Shown piece after piece: positions 1-7,384 of a DNA stretch of 64,000 bases; position 1 is the stretch's first letter; every line of letters starts with the position of its first letter. The notes below the pieces were generated by a model. That model saw only the letters and a list, made by a program, of their open reading frames with translations, was not told the DNA's origin and searched no databases. The DNA lies in assembly GCF_001507335.1 (NCBI RefSeq), contig NZ_LMAH01000005.1, positions 124,001-188,000 on the forward strand, read 5' to 3'. The position numbers and the translations under genes are program-made. This DNA comes from Chryseobacterium sp. JAH (GTDB lineage: Bacteria; Bacteroidota; Bacteroidia; Flavobacteriales; Weeksellaceae).

Positions 1-370
1 TCAGATTACTTACCCATTTTTGATTTAGGTCCTCAAAAAGCTTACTTACATTGGTTTTTGCATTCACTTTAAACTGAAAACTCTTGGTGAACTTCGTCGT
101 TTTTGAATATAAATTCTGATACATCGATTTGAATTTGATGTCTTCATTTTTCACTCCATTGGTTTTCAGAGTTTCAAATAAAAGCTTTTCGTTTTCTGCC
201 AATTGATTTTTGTTGTCGGCTTTTATTCCGATGTTGAAGATGATTTCATCGGGTTCAACTTCCATTTCAGCAACTCCCGTTACTTCAATTGCGTTTTTTT
301 TGATTTCCTGCGCATTCACAAAACTTCCTGCTGCCAAGATTCCTACTAATAAAAGGTGTTTCAATTTCAT
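1..370 (-). CDS. SIMPL (DUF541) domain periplasmic protein, partial
   Basis: The gene starts at 370 on the minus strand and runs off the left edge, so only the first 123 codons are visible. The N-terminus is a clear signal peptide (MKLKHLLLVGILAAGSFVNAQ). The mature part opens with an IEVTGVAEMEVEPDE stretch and the paired strand pattern typical of SIMPL/DUF541 proteins, small oligomeric periplasmic or outer-membrane-associated proteins with no agreed enzymatic role. The upstream region carries a paired ACTTGGT direct repeat (431-458) identical in spacing to one between the vWA and kinase genes, so I infer control by the LytTR regulator encoded at 3853-4587. The family call is good; the function is unknown. 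Confidence 0.8.
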   Translation of the reverse strand, partial: MKLKHLLLVGILAAGSFVNAQEIKKNAIEVTGVAEMEVEPDEIIFNIGIKADNKNQLAENEKLLFETLKTNGVKNEDIKFKSMYQNLYSKTTKFTKSFQFKVNAKTNVSKLFEDLNQKWVSNL

Positions 371-430
371 AATTTATTATTTTAAATTTCTAAAGTAAAA
401 TTACCATGAATCTCAGCTGAAATTCTGCAG

Positions 431-458
431 ACTTGGTGAACTGAGGTTTTCACTTGGT
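431..458. promoter_or_regulatory. Putative LytTR operator A (21-bp-period direct repeat)
   Basis: ACTTGGT occurs at 431-437 and again at 452-458, exactly 21 bp apart, each followed by nAA. TTTTC immediately precedes the second copy. The same arrangement recurs at 1955-1982. Two direct repeats two helical turns apart is the known geometry of LytTR-domain sites (for example AgrA). The near edge lies about 60 bp upstream of the SIMPL start codon. Assignment to the regulator at 3853 is inference. Confidence 0.6.
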
Positions 459-476
459 AAAGGTTTTACAATAAAA

Positions 477-500
477 AATGACAGCAATAATGCTGTCATT
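477..500 (-). terminator. Rho-independent terminator of the vWA gene
   Basis: Perfect 10-bp inverted repeat AATGACAGCA / TGCTGTCATT with an ATAA loop, followed in the minus-strand direction by a T-run. It sits just past the stop codon of the vWA gene. Confidence 0.8.
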
Positions 501-528
501 AGAATATCATCTATATGATCTGATTGTA

Positions 529-1899
529 CTAAGGATACTGATTTGAAGAATACCGTATAGCAATATCGTAAATGCGTTTTAGATCTTCATCACTTTTATC
601 AGAGTATGAGTTGTAATAGTTAATGATATTCTGAATCATTCTTTTTGCACTGGCTTTGTTGTTTTCTGATAAATCTTTTACAGCCTGTTTAAAATCAGAA
701 ATCATTTTTGCGATTTGATAATTTTTCTTGAGCTCCTTTTGAGTGGTTTCTGTGGAAGGGTTGTAACTTGCTGTATAACTTTTAGTTAATATCTTATCAT
801 TTTTTTCATAAGTCAACGTTGTGAAAATTGTACGATCTTCAATTATGTTTTTCTCAACTTCTAAAAGAAAAATCTGCGTCTGGCCACAATCTAAATTTTC
901 TAGTTCTATATTTACCTGATGATCGGAAGTATATTGCGGTCTGTAACCGTAAAACTTTTTAATTTTCATTCCTTTCGGAAGACTGATGGTGAGTTTTGGT
1001 TTTTTGCCGATATTATAAAGAAGGCTTTCCAGTTCATCGATGAATGTTTTCTGAATGTCTTTTTCAGTATCTCCGATAAAATAATTTGAGCCTCTACCGT
1101 TGTTTGCGATTTTTCTCAACAGATCAAAATCTAGCTGTGATCCAACTCCGATTGTACTGATGTCAATTCCTTTATCATTAAATTCTTTTGAGTCTTTCAG
1201 AATGATTTCTTGATCGGTAATTCCGGTATTCGTCATGCCGTCGGTTAAAAGTATGACTTTGCTGTTATATTCCTGGGTGTTATGTTTCTGTGCCTCTTGA
1301 TAACCAAGCATCATTCCTTCATAAATATTGGTAGACCCTGCAGGATAAATTCCGTCTATCATTTTATCTAAAGCACTCACGTCTTTCATTTTAGCTGAGT
1401 TTAAAACGATATTTGCATTCCCGTCAAATTTGATAATCGAAATAATGTCGTTTGGTTTGAGACCTTTTACAAATGCTTTCAAAGCAGTTTTTACTTTCTC
1501 AAGTTTTCCTCCATCCATTGATCCGCTGTTGTCGATGACCAGAGAAACATTCACTTTATTTGCTTTGGGTCTATTCACAACATTTTGAGTGGCAACGCCG
1601 ATCTGCAGTAGAAATGTATGATCAGAATCAAAAAGTCTGTTGTCGAAGTCAATGCTTACGGCAACTTCATTTTTCTTCGGGATTTTTATCTGATGTTTAT
1701 GATAATTCATAAAATCTTCAACAATAATGGTGTTTTCTTTAATGTTCCCTTGCCCATTAATGCTGTAAAAACCATTGATCAAGATATGTGAAACTGAGCC
1801 TGAAGAAACGGCATATTGAGCTTTGAAATTTGATATAATAGCTAAAGCTAAAAAAACATAGATATATTTGTTTCTGCTAATAATTGAATTGTTTTTCAT
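529..1899 (-). CDS. Secreted von Willebrand factor A domain protein
   Basis: 456 residues. An N-terminal hydrophobic signal (about residues 11-28, ending KAQ) suggests export. A VIT-like beta region is followed by a vWA domain from about residue 115 to 300. The MIDAS metal site is intact: DNSGSM gives D123, S125 and S127, with T190 in the GSTN loop and D220 in the LLTDG strand. About 150 further residues form a mixed region ending in a helical tail. vWA domains bind protein partners through the metal; no enzyme activity is expected. The gene is divergent from the TPR histidine kinase and shares with it a 126-bp region carrying the 21-bp-period ACTTGGT repeat. On the minus strand a TAAGTTTG -7 element lies at 1920-1927. 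Likely part of the LytTR-controlled envelope module. Confidence 0.85.
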   Translation of the reverse strand: MKNNSIISRNKYIYVFLALAIISNFKAQYAVSSGSVSHILINGFYSINGQGNIKENTIIVEDFMNYHKHQIKIPKKNEVAVSIDFDNRLFDSDHTFLLQIGVATQNVVNRPKANKVNVSLVIDNSGSMDGGKLEKVKTALKAFVKGLKPNDIISIIKFDGNANIVLNSAKMKDVSALDKMIDGIYPAGSTNIYEGMMLGYQEAQKHNTQEYNSKVILLTDGMTNTGITDQEIILKDSKEFNDKGIDISTIGVGSQLDFDLLRKIANNGRGSNYFIGDTEKDIQKTFIDELESLLYNIGKKPKLTISLPKGMKIKKFYGYRPQYTSDHQVNIELENLDCGQTQIFLLEVEKNIIEDRTIFTTLTYEKNDKILTKSYTASYNPSTETTQKELKKNYQIAKMISDFKQAVKDLSENNKASAKRMIQNIINYYNSYSDKSDEDLKRIYDIAIRYSSNQYP

Positions 1900-1919
1900 G
1901 ATATTTTTAAATTATACTG

Positions 1920-1927
1920 CAAACTTA
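1920..1927 (-). promoter_or_regulatory. -7 promoter element of the vWA gene
   Basis: Read on the minus strand this is TAAGTTTG, a full match to the Bacteroidota TAnnTTTG element, 20 bp upstream of the vWA start codon. No TTG -33 box lies at the right distance. Instead the ACTTGGT repeats (1955-1982) cover that position, as expected for an activator-dependent promoter. Confidence 0.55.
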
Positions 1928-1954
1928 ATCCACGTAAAAAGTCTTAAACAGCAA

Positions 1955-1982
1955 ACTTGGTCAATCCAGCTTTTCACTTGGT
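1955..1982. promoter_or_regulatory. Putative LytTR operator B (21-bp-period direct repeat)
   Basis: ACTTGGT at 1955-1961 and 1976-1982, period exactly 21 bp, with nAA after each copy and TTTTC before the second, matching operator A at 431-458. The site ends 9 bp before the -33 box of the kinase promoter and overlaps the expected -33 position of the divergent vWA promoter, so one site could serve both genes. Confidence 0.65.
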
Positions 1983-1991
1983 GAATAATTT

Positions 1992-2021
1992 TTGGAAGAA
2001 GTATAGATATGTATATCTTTG
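1992..2021 (+). promoter_or_regulatory. Promoter of the LytS-type kinase gene
   Basis: TTG at 1992-1994, 19 bp spacer, then TATCTTTG at 2014-2021: a perfect Bacteroidota housekeeping promoter. The ATG follows only 4 bp later, which implies a leaderless or nearly leaderless transcript. Confidence 0.75.
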
Positions 2022-2025
2022 TTTT

Positions 2026-3792
2026 ATGAATGTGATTCGGGTTTTTGTGTTTGTTTTTGTGATTTTTGCGAATAATATATATTCGCAGAACAGAGCTACG
2101 CAGGAAGTTGTCGCCGAAACCTCAAAACTCAAAAAAGCTGTGGATACCAAAAATGAATCAGCAGAAGCAGATTCATATTATAATATTGGAGAAACCTTTT
2201 ACAATAACGGAAACTTTTCAAAAAGTGAAGAGTATTTTATTAAATCTAAAAACATCTACGAAAAACTGAATGACAAGCAGAATCTTGAAAAAGTAACCCG
2301 AAAACTGGCGCAATCTCAGGAAAATCAGAATAAATTGAAATCTGCCGTCAGTAATTATGAAAAAGCATCAAACATTGGATATTCAAAGTCGAAAAAAGTT
2401 TTAAATGCTAATGACGCTTCAAGACTTTCATCGCCCATGATGGAAAATAAAGCAGAGGCAATTCAGAATAATATTGATATCAGCCGAAAAGAAAACGAAA
2501 AAGGAGACTTAGCGGCAGGTTACAGCCAAATGGCTGAAGTGAATGCTGAACAAAAAAATATCCCGAAAGCAGAAGAAAACTTCAATAATGCTTATAATAT
2601 TTCAAAAGAAAATGCACCTCAGCAAGCGTTGATAATCAACCAAAGATTAACTGATTTTTATCTCGAAAACAAAGATTTCGATAAAGCGATTAAAGCAAAA
2701 AAATCAGTATTAAAAGAAGATTTTGTTAAAGATAATTCTCAGCAAAAGGTGGAACAGATTCAGGAACTGGCTGATATTTATATCAAAAAAAATGATCCAG
2801 AAGAAGCGATTGTTTTATTGAAAAATGCCTATGATATTGCGCTAAGTAAAGGTCATACTCTGGAAGCACAGAAAAGTGTAAAAAAACTCGACAGCCTTTA
2901 CGCTATTTCAGAAAATGTGGCCGCTTCTGTAGAATTATATAGAGATTTTCTTGGGAAATTACCCAATTTGGTTTCCAAAGACCGAAGCTTGGTTGATAAT
3001 AAAATACTTGAAGATACGGAGCAACGCATAGTACAGCTCGAACAGGAAAGAAAGCTGAAAGATGAGCTGATTCGGAAAAAAAATATTTTCAATTACAGTC
3101 TGATTGTGGCATTAGTTATTTTGTCAGCATTGGTGTTTTTTATTTTCAGAACATTAAAGAAAGTCCAGATTAAAAATAAAAAAATTGCCTTACAGTCTTT
3201 ACGTCGTGAGATGAATCCACATTTTATTTTTAACAGTTTAAATTCTGTCAATCAATTTATTGCTACAAATAATGAATTGGAGGCCAACCAATATTTAACC
3301 AAATTCTCGAAACTGATGCGTGGCGTGATGGAAAATTCTTCGGAAGATTTAATCCCGTTTCAGCAGGAACTCGATTTACTGCAGAATTATTTAGCTTTAG
3401 AAAAAACCCGTTTTACAGATAAATTTGATTACGAAATTGTTGTTGATGAAAATTTAAACCAGCAGAATCTCCTGATTCCCGGAATGATGGTTCAGCCGTT
3501 TTTAGAAAATGCCATCTGGCACGGACTGCGTTACAGAACCCAAAAAGGACTTTTGAAATTAAAATTTGAAAAATCAAACGGAAACTTAAAAATCAGTGTC
3601 GAAGACAATGGAATCGGTATTGAGGAAAGTAAAAAGCAGAAAACGATTCATCAAAAAAACCGTGAAAGCCGCGGGATGAAGAATACGCTGGAGAGAATAA
3701 GATTACTGAATGATTTATATAAAAAGGAGATTGTATGTTCCATAAAGGATTCTTCAAATGGTGTACTTGTAGAAATAAAATATAAATTATAA
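2026..3792 (+). CDS. TPR-containing LytS/YehU-type sensor histidine kinase
   Basis: 588 residues from the ATG at 2026. An in-frame upstream start at 1957 exists but would place the promoter inside the gene and spoil the signal peptide. Layout: signal peptide (MNVIRVF... to YSQ), periplasmic tetratricopeptide repeats over roughly residues 45-330, a short coiled region, one transmembrane helix near 354-374, then the His_kinase (PF06580) domain. His399 lies in the EMNPHFIFNSLN motif. The C-terminal HATPase has its N box in QPFLENAIWHG and its G box in EDNGIGI. Such kinases phosphorylate LytTR-family regulators, and the partner begins 60 bp downstream. The stimulus is unknown; the TPR ectodomain suggests a protein ligand in the periplasm, possibly the divergently encoded vWA protein (inference). 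Confidence 0.9.
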   Translation: MNVIRVFVFVFVIFANNIYSQNRATQEVVAETSKLKKAVDTKNESAEADSYYNIGETFYNNGNFSKSEEYFIKSKNIYEKLNDKQNLEKVTRKLAQSQENQNKLKSAVSNYEKASNIGYSKSKKVLNANDASRLSSPMMENKAEAIQNNIDISRKENEKGDLAAGYSQMAEVNAEQKNIPKAEENFNNAYNISKENAPQQALIINQRLTDFYLENKDFDKAIKAKKSVLKEDFVKDNSQQKVEQIQELADIYIKKNDPEEAIVLLKNAYDIALSKGHTLEAQKSVKKLDSLYAISENVAASVELYRDFLGKLPNLVSKDRSLVDNKILEDTEQRIVQLEQERKLKDELIRKKNIFNYSLIVALVILSALVFFIFRTLKKVQIKNKKIALQSLRREMNPHFIFNSLNSVNQFIATNNELEANQYLTKFSKLMRGVMENSSEDLIPFQQELDLLQNYLALEKTRFTDKFDYEIVVDENLNQQNLLIPGMMVQPFLENAIWHGLRYRTQKGLLKLKFEKSNGNLKISVEDNGIGIEESKKQKTIHQKNRESRGMKNTLERIRLLNDLYKKEIVCSIKDSSNGVLVEIKYKL

Positions 3793-3852
3793 ATGATGTG
3801 ATGTCTAATGATATCAAATGTGAACGGAGTCATGCAACCTAAAATCTGAACA

Positions 3853-4587
3853 ATGAAAATAAAATCCGTACTCGTAGATGACGAAAAAATTGCAAGAGAT
3901 GTTCTCAGGAATTATCTCGCAAAATACTGTCCTCAAATCGAGATTTTGGGTGAAGCAGAAAATATTAAAGATGCAGTTCCCTTGATTTCGGAAACTCAGC
4001 CACAATTGGTTTTTTTGGATGTTGAAATGCCGTTCGGAAACGCTTTTGATGTACTGGAAGCTACGAAAGAATTTTCTTACGAAACCATTTTTATCACTGC
4101 GTTTTCGCAATATTCACTTCAGGCTTTAAACAAATCTGCGAGTTACTATATTTTAAAACCGATTGATATTCAGGAACTAATCTTGGCCGTGAATAAGGTT
4201 GCTGAAAATGTTGAAAAGAACGAGGAGCTCAATCGAAACAAAATTCTTCTTGAAAATTTAAAACTAAAACCTGAAAAACAACAGTTGATTCTACCGACTT
4301 TACAGGGTTTCGATGTAGTAAAAACAGAAGATATTGTAAGACTTCAAGCTGATGGAAATTTTACGCAGGTTTATCTTACTGATCATTCTAAAAAGATGGT
4401 TTGCCGGTTTCTGAAACATTTTGATAATCTGCTTGAAAATCCTTTTGTAAGAGTTCACCGTTCGCATATTATCAACACTAATTTTGTGAAATCTTATCAT
4501 AAAAGCGGAACTGCAACCTTATCGGATGATACCGAAATAGAAGTTTCCTCAAGTTTTAAAGATCAGTTTTTAAAGGTTTTTTCATAA
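3853..4587 (+). CDS. LytTR-family response regulator
   Basis: 244 residues. The receiver domain (1-120) has the acidic pair VDDE at 9-11, the phosphoacceptor D56 in LVFLDVEMP, and the T/K switch residues in FITAF and LKPID. A LytTR DNA-binding domain occupies roughly 140-244, with the typical VRVHRSHIIN motif. It is co-directional with the TPR kinase 60 bp upstream and almost certainly its partner. LytTR proteins bind two short direct repeats about 21 bp apart; two such sites are present nearby (431-458 and 1955-1982), so I infer it controls the SIMPL, vWA and kinase genes. Confidence 0.92.
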   Translation: MKIKSVLVDDEKIARDVLRNYLAKYCPQIEILGEAENIKDAVPLISETQPQLVFLDVEMPFGNAFDVLEATKEFSYETIFITAFSQYSLQALNKSASYYILKPIDIQELILAVNKVAENVEKNEELNRNKILLENLKLKPEKQQLILPTLQGFDVVKTEDIVRLQADGNFTQVYLTDHSKKMVCRFLKHFDNLLENPFVRVHRSHIINTNFVKSYHKSGTATLSDDTEIEVSSSFKDQFLKVFS

Positions 4588-4673
4588 TCAGCAAACGGAA
4601 GTTAGCTTATGGCATAAACTATAAATTGGTTGGGCATCATTTTTGAATTTTAATATCGACAAAAATATTAGAT

Positions 4674-5213
4674 ATGAAAAATTTTCAGAAAATAGCCATT
4701 CCGGTTTCTTTGGGTATTATCGGATTTTTGATTTTTAACTCCTGTTCGGTAGGTATTGTTGAGGGTGCAACGGCAGTCACCAACTTCAATTCAAAAAAAT
4801 ATCTTGGTAAATGGTATGAAATCGCACGTTTCGATTACAAATTCGAAAAAAATCTGGATAATGTAACTGCGACGTATTCACTCAAACCTGATGGATCAAT
4901 TAAAGTTCAGAACCAAGGCTACAATTATGTTAAAAAAGAATGGAAAGAATCTATCGGGGAAGCCAGATTCGTCAATGATCAATCAGAGGCCAGGTTGAAG
5001 GTTTCATTTTTCAAACCAATTTGGGCTGGTTACAATGTTATCGATATTGATGATAATTATCAAAACGCTTTAGTGGTGGGAAATAGCACAAAATACATCT
5101 GGATTTTATCGAGAAATAAAGAAATTCCAAACAGCATCAAAGAACGGTTTTTGGCAAAAGCCCAAAAATTAGGTTATAAGACCGATGATTTAATCTGGGT
5201 AAAACATAACTAG
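4674..5213 (+). CDS. Lipocalin-family outer-membrane lipoprotein (Blc-like)
   Basis: 179 residues. The signal peptide ends in a lipobox (FNSC, Cys at about 25), so the protein is a lipoprotein. The mature part starts with the lipocalin signature around FNSKKYLGKWYEIARFDYKFE (conserved GKWYEIAR core) and ends with the family LSRN block. Bacterial lipocalins of the Blc type bind lysophospholipids or fatty acids at the envelope and are often stress-induced. It follows the LytTR regulator by 86 bp without an obvious terminator, so partial read-through is possible. No ACTTGGT repeat is seen upstream. Confidence 0.9.
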   Translation: MKNFQKIAIPVSLGIIGFLIFNSCSVGIVEGATAVTNFNSKKYLGKWYEIARFDYKFEKNLDNVTATYSLKPDGSIKVQNQGYNYVKKEWKESIGEARFVNDQSEARLKVSFFKPIWAGYNVIDIDDNYQNALVVGNSTKYIWILSRNKEIPNSIKERFLAKAQKLGYKTDDLIWVKHN

Positions 5214-5218
5214 TCATT

Positions 5219-5343
5219 GCGAGAAGAGAAGAGACGAAGGAAGCTAAATTATTTAACGTAAAGTTTGTCATTCTGACAGAGGAAGTATTTTTACAATTAA
5301 AAAATAGATTCTTCACCCATTTCATTGCGTTTAGAATGACAAA
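5219..5343. repeat. REP/MITE-like intergenic element
   Basis: The stretch holds TCATTGCGAGAAG and GAAGGAAGC at its left part, then an imperfect inverted repeat whose outer arms TTTGTCATTCT (5264-5274) and AGAATGACAAA (5333-5343) are perfect over 11 bp. Inner arms resemble GAAGTATTTTT against its near-complement. This style (TCATTGCGAG / GTCATTCTGA) is familiar from dispersed intergenic repeats in Flavobacteria. It lies between convergent genes. Copy number cannot be judged from this window. Confidence 0.5.
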
Positions 5344-5351
5344 TTTTATTT

Positions 5352-5828
5352 TTAATTCAAATTCTTGTACTCTTTCCACTCCAAAAAACGATGGTCAATA
5401 ATCTGTTTCATCAAATCATAGTTTTCATAAGTATCTTCAATGTGATAAAAAGTTTCATATTCAAAATCACTTTCTTCGGCAAGAGAATCAAAAATATTGA
5501 TGTAATCTGTCGCAAATGAACTGAATTGATCCGTAAAATCGGTTTCGTCAACATAATAATCTTTCGCAAAAGCGTTTCCTAAATCATTCAGATTATACTC
5601 GGAAAATTTTCCATCTAAAGTATTGATAACAAAGTCTGCACCTGTGATTTCACGCTTTTTTAAACTTTCAATTTCATTTTTGAAGTCTTCTTTCAGTTCG
5701 TCAGAATGTAAATTGTTGTTGATACACCAATTGACAAACATTCCGCTGTGAGTTGCGCTGTTTTTTTCAGGAATTCCTTCGGGAAAATCTCCGCCATAAT
5801 GCCACGACGCATCATCATATTTAGTCAT
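5352..5828 (-). CDS. Conserved hypothetical acidic protein
   Basis: 158 residues, no signal peptide or membrane segment, strongly acidic with many aromatic residues. It begins with a YDDASWHYGGDFPEG motif followed by HSGMFVNWCI, which I recognise as a recurrent small-protein family in many bacteria but to which I can give no function. It is predicted cytosolic and helical in its second half. It is convergent with the lipocalin gene and transcribed away from cinA. No partner gene is evident. Confidence 0.75.
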   Translation of the reverse strand: MTKYDDASWHYGGDFPEGIPEKNSATHSGMFVNWCINNNLHSDELKEDFKNEIESLKKREITGADFVINTLDGKFSEYNLNDLGNAFAKDYYVDETDFTDQFSSFATDYINIFDSLAEESDFEYETFYHIEDTYENYDLMKQIIDHRFLEWKEYKNLN

Positions 5829-5941
5829 AATCTTTATAATAGTTGTAGACAGTTCAAATCAAAGATATAAAAAATCATTTTCTTTTGTTCACTATCAGGA
5901 TTTTCACTTCATTTGTAGGGAATTTATTCTAATTTAAAATC

Positions 5942-7192
5942 ATGCAAAACGCAGTTCTTGTCACCATTGGTGACGAAATTCTTTCAGGAAATACTATTGA
6001 TACGAATTCTAATTTTATCGCAGCTGAGCTCAAAAATATCGGAATCAAAGTCGTACAGATTTTTACTATTTCAGATGAAATAGAAATTATTAAAAACACC
6101 CTGAAATCTGCTTTTGAATTGGGTGATTTAGTGATCACAACAGGAGGTTTGGGGCCAACACGAGATGATAAAACCAAGAAAGCATTAGCTGAATTTTTTG
6201 ATGATGAAATTGCTTTGGATGAGGTGACTTTTGAACATCTGAAAGGATATATGGAAAGACGCGGCAGAATAGAAATTCTGGAAAGAAACCGTGAACAGGC
6301 TTTTGTACCTACAAAGTCAACAGTTTTTCAGAATCATTTCGGAACTGCACCATGCATGATGATGAAACAGGATGGAAAATTGTCTTTCAGTTTACCGGGT
6401 GTGCCTTATGAAGTAAAACCTTTGATTAAAAATCAAATCGTTCCTTATTTAAAAGATAAATTTAATCTGAATTACATTTCTACAAGAATCGTTTCTGTTG
6501 TGGGAATACCCGAAAGTATTTTGGCAGATCAAATTGAAGATTGGGAAGTGGCGCTGCCCGAAAACCTTGCATTGTCTTATCTTCCTGTGGGAACAAGGGT
6601 GAAGCTAAGGCTGACGGCAACCGGAACTGATGAAAATCTATTGCAAATTCAGCTGGAAGACGAAATTCAAAAGCTATTTCCAATCATCGGAGAAAATATT
6701 ATTGCTACTTCAGAAGATAAAATTGAGAAGATTTTAGGAGAAATTTTAAGCGAAAAAGAATTAACCATTTCTACTGCTGAAAGTTGTACTGGTGGATATT
6801 TATCGCAAATGCTTACTTCAAATCCAGGAAGCTCAAAATATTTTGTCGGTGGCACTGTCACCTACGCAACACAAAAGAAAATCGATCTTCTTCATGTTTC
6901 AGAAAGTACCATCGAACGTTTCACGGTGGTAAGCGAAGAAGTTTCACGCGAAATGGCAGAGGGCTGTAAGAATTTATTCAAAACAGATATTTCTCTTTCC
7001 ACAACGGGTGTTGCCGGTCCCGGAAAAGGAGAGGATGGCAAGGATGTGGGGTTGGTTTACTATACCATAAAAGTCAACCATAAATCTGAAACTTTCAAAC
7101 TTCACCTTCCGCATCTTGAAAGACATGATTTTATTTATTTCGTCTCCCAAAAAATTATTCAGGATTTGGTAGGGATTTTAATTCGAAAATAA
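5942..7192 (+). CDS. cinA: CinA family protein (nicotinamide-nucleotide amidase / ADP-ribose pyrophosphatase type)
   Basis: 416 residues, the normal full length. The N-terminal molybdopterin-binding-like (COG1058) domain covers about 1-170, with GDEILSGNTIDTNS and the TTGGLGPTRDD motif. The C-terminal CinA amidase domain (about 255-416) contains STAESCTGG, the FVGGTVTYA strand, and the STTGVAGPG loop, so both halves carry canonical motifs. The family recycles pyridine nucleotide by deamidating NMN and hydrolysing ADP-ribose. It stands alone between divergent and downstream genes. A second, divergent C-domain-only paralogue is at 47816. Confidence 0.95.
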   Translation: MQNAVLVTIGDEILSGNTIDTNSNFIAAELKNIGIKVVQIFTISDEIEIIKNTLKSAFELGDLVITTGGLGPTRDDKTKKALAEFFDDEIALDEVTFEHLKGYMERRGRIEILERNREQAFVPTKSTVFQNHFGTAPCMMMKQDGKLSFSLPGVPYEVKPLIKNQIVPYLKDKFNLNYISTRIVSVVGIPESILADQIEDWEVALPENLALSYLPVGTRVKLRLTATGTDENLLQIQLEDEIQKLFPIIGENIIATSEDKIEKILGEILSEKELTISTAESCTGGYLSQMLTSNPGSSKYFVGGTVTYATQKKIDLLHVSESTIERFTVVSEEVSREMAEGCKNLFKTDISLSTTGVAGPGKGEDGKDVGLVYYTIKVNHKSETFKLHLPHLERHDFIYFVSQKIIQDLVGILIRK

Positions 7193-7384
7193 CAGAAATT
7201 CAATGATCATTTTTCCGAAAAATTCGATTCGTAAAATAAATTAACTTTACCGTAACAAAATTTAAATTCAATATACTTATTGTATAAATTATTAGGACAA
7301 TGAAATCGCAATGTTTTAAAGTGAATGAAAGTCACATAAAGACTGACGATTGCATAAGACCTCAAAAAAAATAAAAGTTTTCTT

